Assembly (NCBI GenBank): GCA_014925825.1
Contig: JACGCK010000164.1
Location: 35,562-99,561, forward strand
Source: Pholiota molesta
Lineage: Eukaryota; Basidiomycota; Agaricomycetes; Agaricales; Strophariaceae
Reading direction: 5' to 3'
DNA length: 64,000 nucleotides
Part shown: one piece after another, positions 49,401-59,480 of the stretch
Layout of the letters: every line of letters begins with the position of its first letter
Numbering within the stretch: position 1 is the first letter of the stretch
Translations under genes and position numbers: made by a program
The notes under the pieces: generated by a model
Database searches by the model: none
What the model saw: only the letters and a program-made list of their open reading frames with translations
Told to the model about the DNA's origin: nothing

Positions 49401-52400
49401 ATGGCAACTTCGCCTCCTCTGTTCCCCATACTACCACGCTCATCCGACGACGGCGAAATGCCAACGGCGCTAGATATACCTCAGCCTCCGCCTACTCTAT
49501 TACCCTGGCAATCAGCCAACGATGACATTGGGTCAATAGCGCCCACTGCACCAGACATACCCCCGTCTCCTCTGATTCCTATACCAGCAGAACCGTCGAA
49601 AAACAATATAGCGTCAACAGCGCCGAATACCCTGAATACGCCCCTGCCTCTTTTAGCTCCACAGAAACATTTCGTGACGAGCAAATCATTCGAAAAAGAT
49701 ATTGTCGTCCTCTCGATGACCTATGTTCTCGCTGAAAACCCGGAGTTCAAAAGACTTACCGATCTCATTGTTGCAATTCACGATAACGATGAGGAGGATG
49801 AGGTAATATCATCCGTACATTATCCATACTGGTCTCTACTTATTTCATCTTCCAGCTTACCGTTGTTCTCGAGATCTGTGCTCGTTTCAGCATCCAACTT
49901 GCTTTTGCTAGCGAGGCTGAGGCTGGAGAAACAATAACGCATTTGATCAAGTAAGAATTCCACATCTTCACTGTATGCATATCTTGTGTTCTCATCATCC
50001 GTATTCATCGTAATTTAGGACAGTTGAAGAGATCAGTAGGGTATATTTCGAGGGCAATTCGCAATCGGATCCATTGCAGGCTTTAAATCGCGCAGTGGAT
50101 GAAATCGTCAAATTCAAGGTCGGTTCCCTACTTTCAATGATATCGCATTCTGTCTCACATCATCTAGTTTTCACACCCACAACTCCTACGCGATGATAAT
50201 TCTGGAACCTCGGACCGACTATCCAACGTGCTGAATGTAATCATTGCCGCAGGCATTGCTGCCCTCGACATTGTCAAGGAAGCCAGCGCTATCGTACCAA
50301 TACCGTGGGTCCAAACAGCGGTTGAAGGGGTCGTCACTTTGCTGAACGTCGCAGTACGTTCTTGGCTATATCTTTCACTTTCGATAATTCATGAAATTCC
50401 TATTATTTAGCAAAGGCGCACAAATAACGACGAGATAAGACAAATTGCAACTACAGCAGGACAATTTGTGGTCTCCTGTGCCGTAGCATGTTCTGATCAG
50501 TCAACGGAACTATCAGACGAGCTCAAACGAGCGCTGAGCCAGTTTACAAGGTAGATTTCATTAGCCATACTTCCATACCTCTGTGTATTGACTAGTTGAT
50601 TCCATAGGACTCTTGAACAGATCACCAAAGATTGCGATGATATCAGTATACGCAATGCAATTTCGCCTGATTTCCAGCAAAATGCGCAGAAAGACGCTCT
50701 CCAAGGGATTCGGAAAAGGCTGGATGACGCAATGAATTTTTTTCAGGTATGTCAAGTCTATCGTAACGACAAAGCCTTGCACTAAATAGCGACTAGACTG
50801 AGAGTCAGATCCCAGATATTGAGGGTCTGAGCAGCAAATTTGGTATGTCTCAGACTCCCTGACCGAAAATATTGAAATTAAACTCGAAAAATAAATCAGA
50901 TGCGACATCGAATGACCTTCCAAGCCACCCACGCTACTTGAAGGGTGAGTATTTTAGTTTTTGCGACGATGCGTCCCTCACACAACAGTACAGACCTTAC
51001 CATCAGCTGCTTACCAGAAGATTCCACAAATCCTGCACTGCAGGGGATGTCGGTCACTATTCATGGCCTCAGGGAAGAGGATACCGTGTGGACGAAGACG
51101 GCTGCAACAACATGGAAGTATGATGGGGAAATTCCGCTGTGGGTATTCATATGTTCTCGCAACTATCGATTGGGAACTGAATGAATACTAAAGGCACTCG
51201 GGCATGGATGACCTTACCCTTCGTGTTCAATCAGAATATGCTGGCGACGTTGGCCATGTTGCCTTCTCGCCAGATGAGTTGGCAATGTTCATGGTAGTAG
51301 ACGGCAGTACGTATCTCTGTTCAAGATACAAAGACATTAACTAACATTTCCTGTACCCAGACTTGGAACAGGAGCGCAATTTTATAAGATTGGAAGAACA
51401 TACTCCATTACTGCAGTTGAAATTCACTGTCGGTAAGTCGTTTCATGTATTATGCTTTGACTAAGGCTAATGCCGCAGAAATAGTGAATGCAAGCGCAGG
51501 AGCGGCAGGACTTGGGCTACCTACGGACTCCATACAGATAGGGGCGCACATGCTCGAGGCAATGCAAGACCCAAGAATGTTCACGGCCAAGCTGGAAGAA
51601 CTAGCAGAGCGTCCAGAGTCGCTAAATGCCTTCGGTGATCTTTTCCTCCAACAATACGACGAAACCAGTAGCGAAGAAGATATAAACAGGGCAATATCAG
51701 CCTATAAGTTGGCGGCTGCGTTAACACCTTCTGATAACGCAAATTTTGCGATGTATGTCAACGATGTGGGGATTTCCGTTTTGACGCGGTTCGAGTTATC
51801 CGGAAGGTTGGAGGACGTCAACGAGGCTATTTCAATGATGGATGTTGCGATTGCTTACACTCCAGAGGGGCATGCAGACATGCCGGCCTGGCTCAACGAC
51901 CTCGGAACTGCATTCTGGACGCGCTTTGAACGCAATGGGGATCTTGCCGACATTGCAAGTGCCATCTCCACTCAACAGAGGGCTGTTGAGCTCACTCCAG
52001 AGGGGCATGCATCCATGGCTTCCCGGCTCAACAACCTCGGAATCTCATTCCAGAGGCGCTTTGAACACAATGGGGATCTTGCCGACATCGCAAGTGCCAT
52101 CTCCATGAAACAGAGGGCCGTTGAGCTCACTCCAGAGGGGCATGCAGACATGCCGGCCTGGCTCAACAACCTCGGAACCTCATTCCAGACGCGCTTTGAA
52201 CGCAACGGGGATCTCGCCGACATCGCAAGTGCCATCTCCACTAAACAGAGGGCCGTTGAGCTCACTCCAGAGGGGCATGCAGACATGCCGGCCTGGCTCA
52301 ACAACCTCGGAATCTCATTCGAGACGCGCTTTGAACGTAATGGGGATCTCGCCGACATTGCAGATGCCATCTCCATGAAACAGAGGGCCGTTGAGCTCAC

Positions 52401-55078
52401 TCCAGAGGGGCATGCAGACATGCCGATCTGGCTCAACAGCCTCGGAATCTCATTCCAGAGTCGCTTTGGACGCAACGGGGATCTTGCCGACATCGCAAGT
52501 GCCATCTCCACTCAACAGAGGGCCGTTGAGCTCACTCCAGAGGGGCATGCAGACCTGGCGGCCCGGCTCAACAACCTCGGCAATGCATTCCAGGCGCGCT
52601 TTGAACGCAACGGGGATCCTGCCGACATTGCAAGTGCCATCTCCGCTCAGCAGAGGGCCGTTGATCTCACTCCAGAGGGGCATGCATCCATGCCGTCCCG
52701 GTTCAGCAGCCTCGGAACCTCATTCCTGGCGCGCTTTGAACGCAATGGGGATCTCACCGACATTGCAAGTGCCATCTCCACTCAACAGAGGGCCGTTGAG
52801 CTCACTCCAGACGGGCATGCAGGCATGCCGGCCTGGCTCAACAACCTCGGAAATTCATTCCAGAGGCGCTTTGAACGCAACGGGGATCTTGCCGACATCG
52901 CAAGTGCCATCTCCGTAACACAGAGGGCCGTTGAGCTCACTCCAGAGGGACATGCAGACATGCCGTCCCGGCTCAACAACCTCGGCAATGCATTCCAGGC
53001 GCGCTTTGAACGTAATGGGGATCTCGCCGACATCGCAAGTGCCATCTCCACTCAACAGAGGGCCGTTGAGCTCACTCCAGAGGGGCATGCAGACATGCCG
53101 ACCCTGCTGAACAATCTCGGACTCTCATTCCAGAGCCGCTTTGAACACAACGGGGTTCTTGCCGACATTGCAAGTGCCATCTCCACTCAACAGAGGGCCG
53201 TTGAGCTCACTCCAGAGGGGCATGCAGACATGCCGATCTGGCTCAACAACCTCGGAAACAGCACAGACAGGCGATTCAGAACTACCCATATTATACAGCA
53301 TATGTATCAAACAATTTCTTATTTCTCCCAATCTGCTACCCAGGTCATTGGAGATCCATCAGTACGCCTCAGCGCAGCTCGCAAATGGGCCTTACTTTCT
53401 CGTCAGGCCGCCGATAGACCACAATCATTGCGTGCTTTTAGTGTTGCAATTCACCTTCTTCCTCAGGTTGCCGGCTTTGAACACACAATAAGCAAACGCC
53501 ACCAGACCCTCGTCAAAGTATCTGACATCACTGCCTCTGCAACTGCTGCCGCCATTGATGACAACCAACTTGAAATGGCTGTATCTTGGCTCGAACAGGG
53601 CCGCTGCCTTGTATGGAACCAGCTCGCTCACCTTCGCACCCCCATTGATGATTTGCATGCTTATTACCCCTCCCTTGCCGCTCGCTTCTTGTGTGTTGCA
53701 CGTGCCCTAGAATTGTCTGGATCTCGTCAAGAGCAACATACCATATTTTCCAAGGAAAATGCAGCACAAATGATTTTCCTTCAAGAAAAAGCAAACACCC
53801 ACACTCGCTTGGCAAAGGAATGGGATAAGCTACTCCAGGAGATCCGTAGCATTCGGAAGTTTGAGGATTTTCTTCTCCCTCCCCAGCTGTCAAAGCTCCT
53901 CAGTCGCTTACCGCTGGATGGTCCCATCATCATCTTCAACATCGATGAAAGTCGATGTGATGCCCTTGCCTTGAAATCTGGTCATGATTCTCCAATTCAC
54001 ATCCCACTTGACAGCTTCAGTCTTGGCAATGCAATTCAGCTGCGTGATGAAATACACAAAAATCTCTCAGACCATCGCCTCTGCCAACGGCAGGAGGTGG
54101 ATCGTGATGGGGACCGCTTGCACGCTGGAGGAGACACCTCCATGCACAAGGTTCTTCACGACCTTTGGGAATATGTGGCAAAACCAATCTTAGATGCTCT
54201 TGGCTACTGGGTACATCCTATTTGCGTCTTAAAATTGTGTCCTTGCTAATGACCCTTTTCAGCCCAACGACTCCGACCCACCTCGTATTTGGTGGTGCCC
54301 CACCGGTCCGCTCGTGTTCCTCCCCATCCACGCTGCTGGCATCTATAGCAATGAGACAGGAACCGCGGGGCCTTGCGTTTCCGACTATGTGGTTTCCTCT
54401 TATACTCCAACTGTCAGCGCTCTCCTTGACAAGATTAAAGATGCTCCGAATATGGATGATAAACCCATGAACTTGCTCATAGTCAGCCAGCCATCGACAC
54501 CAGGCCTAAATCCAATTCCCGGTGCAGAACGAGAAGCTTATTCCATCAAGGATATGGTTGATCCATCGCTGTTGCTCGAGAATGCTTCCGCCACTGTGCG
54601 CAAAGTCAAAGAGGAGATGAAATCCCACCGTTGGGTACACTTCGCTTGTCATGCGATTCAGGATGAAGACGAACCTCTGCAGAGCGGAGTGCAGCTCCAT
54701 GACGGTCGGTTGGAGCTCTCCGAGATGATGAAGCAGACCCTCCCCGATGCCGAGCTAGCCTTCCTATCTGCTTGTCAGACGAGCACTGGAAATCAGGATC
54801 TCTCAGATGAGGTGGTTCATCTCGCTGCTGGTATGCTGGCTGCGGGATATCGAAGTGTGGTGGGAACAATGTGGTCCATCAAGGATGTGTATGGGCCTGA
54901 AATTGCGAAGGACTTTTATTTGAATATTTTGGGTACCAATTCGGAAGCTAGACGGCGGTTGGACAGCGGTAAAGCGGCTGGTGCACTCCATCAGGCTACG
55001 CAGAATCTTCGAAAAAAGATCGGGGACACTGAAGAGGCGCTGTTGATCTGGGTACCATATGTTCACTTTGGTTTCTAA
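49401..55078 (+). CDS. MLKL-like bundle / C2-like / TPR / CHAT protease protein
   Basis: Thirteen exons: 49401-49802, 49856-49950, 50019-50118, 50168-50353, 50411-50550, 50608-50746, 50797-50842, 50900-50944, 50994-51138, 51194-51306, 51361-51432, 51479-54210 and 54263-55078. The summed length is an exact multiple of three, about 1,676 residues. Order of parts: a Pro/Ser-rich leader (1-95); helices resembling the basidiomycete MLKL-like N-terminal four-helix bundle (about 195-355, with ALDIVKEAS and IRKRLDDAMNFF); a C2-like beta domain (about 370-490); TPR units of 45 residues (about 577-1090); and a CHAT domain. The CHAT His is in HFACHA (about 1534) and the Cys in FLSACQT (about 1575). CHAT is a caspase-clan peptidase domain; the MLKL/HeLo class of bundles is known to bind or perforate membranes. 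A role in induced cell death is inferred. Substrate and trigger are unknown. Confidence 0.8.
51726..53265 (+). repeat. 135-bp coding minisatellite (TPR units)
   Basis: Units begin with TCCAGAGGGGCATGC at 51861, 51996, 52131, 52266, 52401, 52536, 52671, 52806, 52941, 53076 and 53211, exactly 135 bp apart. A degenerate earlier unit is at 51726. Each encodes 45 residues of the form ELTPEGHADMP..LNNLG followed by F..RFERNGDLADIASAIS. The high DNA identity among units indicates recent expansion or homogenisation, and all units keep the frame. Confidence 0.95.
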
Positions 55079-55959
55079 TCTCGTTCATTCAATATTGTCT
55101 CTTCCAAGACATCGCAGTGACTGAATTCTGTAATTTGTCAAAGACTTGATCTCATATATACATTTTACACCATATGTGGTGTACCAATGAGGCCTTGTAC
55201 TTGTACATAAAAGATAGCAAAGCACTTGGAACGAATAGAGGTCGACTTTCTCTTTTAGAGGAAACCGTCCAAGCGACGTGCCGTGGCCACAGATTTTCAG
55301 AGCTCTACACAGAGGAACGACGCGCAGGACCTTGAGAAATTCTTCTTAGCCTGCCCCAGGCCTCTATCCCCGGTACTCCATTACCCTCGACATTCCTGCG
55401 CATCGCATTCATCTTGCCCTACCCGAACCCGCCTCTGTATGCCGCGGCAGCTACACTCGCTCTGATACTCACTGCTACGATGGCATGGATGGATCGCCTC
55501 CTTGCTACTACAGCTATGCCGCGCGATCACCACAATGCGGGCGACAGGACAACTTGGACAATTCGAGCGACGTGGATGATCCAGACATTTTTTACGCGTC
55601 AAGGACTCAAGCTGCCCAGTCTGCAAGCTCAGGACTCTTGCTGTCATTCAGACGGTCATGTCTTGTACTCATCGCCGGAATGCGTGGTTGTCGATGTTGC
55701 TTGCGCTGGCTGCGCCTGCGCTGCGTCGTACCTGATAGGCGCAGGAACAAATCAGCAACCCTTCACAACGAAGGAGGGACTGCACACTAACCATTGCTAT
55801 CGACAATCGTACCATCTTTGCTGCAGACACTGACACTATGTTGTGAATTCCAAAGAATGACAATGCATCCATGGCCACATCTCTTCTGCATTGACCTCCA
55901 TTCACGCTCGTCCATAGATTCCGCTTGGATTCCACCTGCCAGTTACCGCCCAACTTCCA
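55079..55959. other. Region after the CHAT gene
   Basis: No supported gene is seen. Open stretches exist at 55283-55833 on the plus strand, but they are Cys/Arg-rich, overlap in several frames and lack a recognisable domain or consistent introns. Confidence 0.5.
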
Positions 55960-57300
55960 TCACGTGCAGGGGCGCCATGAGCTCCTCTTTCAGCTTCGTG
56001 GCTTGTTCGCTCTGCATATCCGATAGTAAGCATTATTTTTCACCGACACGCAGCACAACATACCTTTTCCGTGGATACAAAGCAGCTCATCAATGTTGCA
56101 TACTGCTCAGGCGAAAGAGATTTAAACTCCCCTTTGAAGACGAGCAGTTCCCGCCTGAACTAATCTGACATGCCACGCGGCTCTTCATGCCAATGTCTGC
56201 GGGTCGACGTGAATGCCAGCCAGCGCCTGACACGTTTGCGGCACTTGATCTCCTCGAGGTCGAGCACGTCCTGTGTTGCCTAGTTATGTTTCTTCAGATC
56301 TTCAGTGCGCTCTTGGGTCTGTTTCTTTTTGGAGAAGAGCGCATAGCTCCAAGAGGCGCGGGCCGTTGTGCAGTGGGTTAGAAAACATGTTTTGTTCCAT
56401 GGCGTCGCCTTTCTATGAGAAGTTCATTATCTAATATTAACTATTCAGATCGCAACGAAAAAAAATGGTAAACCAACGCACCTTGATCATGTTGTATCCC
56501 AAATGGAATGCCGAGTCCAACCGATCCGCCTCGCCCTTCACCATCTCCTTCGCCGACGCCGGCTCCAGCTTCTCGTCGCAAATCATGATAACCACACCGC
56601 GGTCATCTAATCCACGACATCCAGCGCGTCGAGACCTTTGGATATGTTCACCAGAAGATATATTTCAGAACTCTCGGCCGTCAAATTTGCGAGTCGCGGT
56701 GAACATGACGGTTTCGCGGGCATGTTCACACCGATGGAAAAGGTTTTCGTGGCAAAGAGGACCTTGATGAGACCTTGGAAGAGGATCTCGATGGCCTTTT
56801 GAGGATGGGGATCAATCCACCGTGATGGGTGTAGTTATAGCTAAGGGGTACTGCCACTTGGTGATGAAGCTATAAAACCATGAGTATCAATCTACATGCA
56901 TCGAAAGAAATACTCACCTGGTGTTTAAGTTCTAGTCGCGGGCCTTCCTACGCCGTGCCTGTCAAACCGGCACTCGCTGCCACTTCCCGCTTCATCTCCG
57001 TCTCAAGGTCATCCAGAGACAGCCTTGGGCCGAGATATTCTAGCTTTTTGGGTACCGAAGGTCCTGCGCCATCCATGTTCGCGTCCGTGTCATCGCCAAT
57101 GGCAGTTTGGACAGCAACCACCGGTGGTAGAAGGGCGGTCCTGTTCCATGGGTTCCTCGTTGTTGATTTCGTCGTCTTCTGCGGCATCGTCGAGAAACGA
57201 AAAGAGATCGTTGGAGTTCATGGTAGAAAATGATTGCAAGAATATTGTCACGCATGCGTTACTTACTAATCTTGGACGTGACCTCGACGCGACCTGTCAC
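55960..57300 (-). pseudogene. Inverted, internally deleted MTR4 pseudogene
   Basis: Read on the minus strand from about 57300, this holds the conserved leader, the ATG (about 57221), a diverged exon 1, intron 1 with a canonical GTGAGT donor (near 56920), and the first codons of exon 2. It then jumps to exon 5 (HHGGLIPIL, about 56830). It continues past KEMV directly into [18 protein letters not shown] (about 56465-56570), and ends with decayed pieces of exon 7 (about 56200-56400) and the start of exon 8 (about 55975-56030). Most of RecA1 and all of exon 6 are missing. It is clearly dead, and much older than the array copies. Confidence 0.85.
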
Positions 57301-58395
57301 CTCTGAGCCTCCTCTCTCCAAGTCCAAGTCCAAGACGACCAGACGACGTCCGTGTGCCAGACCCGACCAGACTCCGGTGCTCCTACTTAGTGTTTAGCGC
57401 TAGATTGGCGCTAGACATCGAAGAACTTATGGGAAGGACAATGTTGCCATACTTTATGTTATGACAACTGCAATACTAATGCATACCTTTTTTTTTTGCC
57501 AGAACTTGTGAGGGTAAGTATAACACTCAGCTTGTTTATCTCCATTATTCGAACATATATGGCTATGTATCGACCCAGCTCGTGATGGTTAAAAGTTAGA
57601 ATGTTCCTAGGACCAGTAAGTGGAATTTTAGAAATGCCTATATTCGCCAACTTATACTATAGACCAATTACAGACGTTCTAGCATATCAACTACCTGATA
57701 TCTTCGAAAATAGCGTATTTCGTAGAGGGCGCGCAGATATTACACAGGACATATCCCCGTTTCCCTATGCCACATCGCACAAGCAAAACCGACAGCCGAC
57801 CGGTGCATGTGCAGTGCCGCCTGGTCCTCAGGCGACACCGGGCAGTACCATGTCATCGCCAACCCGCCTTCGCTCGCCCTACCCTCGCCATGTGGCCCTC
57901 CCCTCCAACGAGAGTTGTGGGCTGGCTCTCATGTTCAACCTACATAGAGCAATAACGCGGACGCTCTGACCACCACTACCGTCCTCCGCCGCCCTCGCTC
58001 TAACGCCCTCCTGGCTGCTGCGACGACGACGAATGAGCTCTACGCTCGTTCGCCTGTGCGCCGCCGTTCCTCGCAGGTGCCCTCCACTGCCTATCTCCCA
58101 CCGCTGCTGCTACCACGACGACGAACGAACATCCACCCATCCATCGTCCCTCGCCTCCCTCGCCCCTGCCATTTTGCCCGCCCGCACTGTCCTCCTTCAT
58201 GCCGGTCTAGGGCACGGGCAGAGGTGTGCAATCGCACAGAAACTGCCTCGGAGATATCGGCGAATGTGATTGGAATCGACATGGTTAAATTTTTTGTTTA
58301 ATTTACATGGTTCCTGCATGGTTCTGTTTGGATAATGGTTCGAGCCTTTGTCACTGCCCTTCAGCTTCAAGCTTCAAGCCCCAAGCCCTCCGGCC
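57301..58395. other. Intergenic region with low-complexity sequence
   Basis: Nothing coding is supported. Purine-rich AAGTCCAAGTCC repeats occur at about 57318-57335 and CGACGACGAAC-type runs at about 58020-58130. An open frame at 57601-57969 has no recognisable domain. Confidence 0.5.
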
Positions 58396-59239
58396 ATGCC
58401 TCCGAGCAGCGAGTGGGTATTCGTCGATCTCATTTTCCGCGCCAGCAGGAAATACGCCAACTGGGACCCCGTAATACCCATCCGCGTTGGCGACTATGGG
58501 CGCATCACACAGGGAAGGCCATCCTGGGCATTTTGGCGTACAGGCCTGGGCATATTCGTGAAAGAGGGCAACATCTACGCAGAGGGCATCGCGCAAGAGT
58601 ACGACATCCCAGAGCCTGAGGAATGTGGTGGGGATGAGATAGAGGGCACAACGTGGATGACGTCGAATAATGTGCGGCAGGTCGAGTTTGAGGTCGTTGT
58701 GGCAGGGTGTGTTCTCACTATGCGATCGAGACTTTTCAGTTGAAAGTGTACTCATAGATGTTGCCATGCAGACAAACACCTGCTTTTGCGCATAGTGCCA
58801 AAGCGGCCTACCAGTTTGATTCTGCCAGGGAGCGATCCTTGTCATGGACAACGATACGATATCCACCCTCAGCTCAGACGCCTTCTAATGGAAAACCGTA
58901 TTAACAAGGGATCCGTCATCGTCTCCGAAGTCCACCGAACTGCGTCCTACGCACGCTACCTCTCGACAAAGGAGAGCAACTCGATCGCGATTGGGCTTGC
59001 CACCGAGCCTGTCGCCGCGAACGTGGGCACTGTCAGCGTGCATTCGAACTGGATACACAGCGCCTCCTCAGGAAAAGACGAATAGAAGCGGGAGGCGGTA
59101 TTTTTATCCGCTTTTCCGGCTGGTGTCGTTGGTGGACCAGGAAGTGTCGACTGGGTTTAGAGATGCGGATGAGGAGGCACCGCTTCCTGAGCCGCCATGG
59201 CCTCGAACAGATGCAGAAGATGCAGAATCCATGCGGTAG
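58396..59239 (+). pseudogene. Uncharacterised agaric family protein, frameshifted
   Basis: The start ATG at 58396 (GGCCATGCC) opens KYANWDPVIPIRVGDYGRI, then GIFVKEGNIYAEGIA and a CGGDEIEG..W segment. An intron at 58707-58771 joins in frame to GQTPAFAHSAKAAYQFDSA. The family pattern then continues in three other frames: ILVMDNDTIS (from about 58835), RRLLMENRINKGSVIVSEV (from about 58880) and YFYPLFRLVSL (from about 59095), ending at 59239. I recall this protein type as common and uncharacterised in mushroom genomes. Each shift can be explained by one base in a short run, so it may be an intact gene with consensus errors or a young pseudogene. Confidence 0.6.
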
Positions 59240-59480
59240 AGGTGATTCTTAATTTTGGGACGTAGTATGTATGCAGTGATCCCAAAAACAGTGTTCTGGA
59301 TAGCTGCTAAGACACGCCTCTCTGGCCTGATCACTTGATCAGTATTAAATTTACATTCTGATTTTGGACGGACAAAAAGCCAACAAAAAGCTAGCAGCAG
59401 CAAAGCATTACACAAGGACAGCCTACGACGACCAAATAGATGTAGACGAATAAAATTGCCTATGATAATATCTCCTTCAA

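Noticed and set aside
51972..52511. Antisense open frame over the TPR minisatellite
   Set aside because: A 135-bp period divisible by three keeps several frames open automatically; only the plus-strand frame gives TPR-like units.
55283..55833. Cys-rich open frames after the CHAT gene
   Set aside because: Several overlapping frames are equally open, without introns, start context or a known family.
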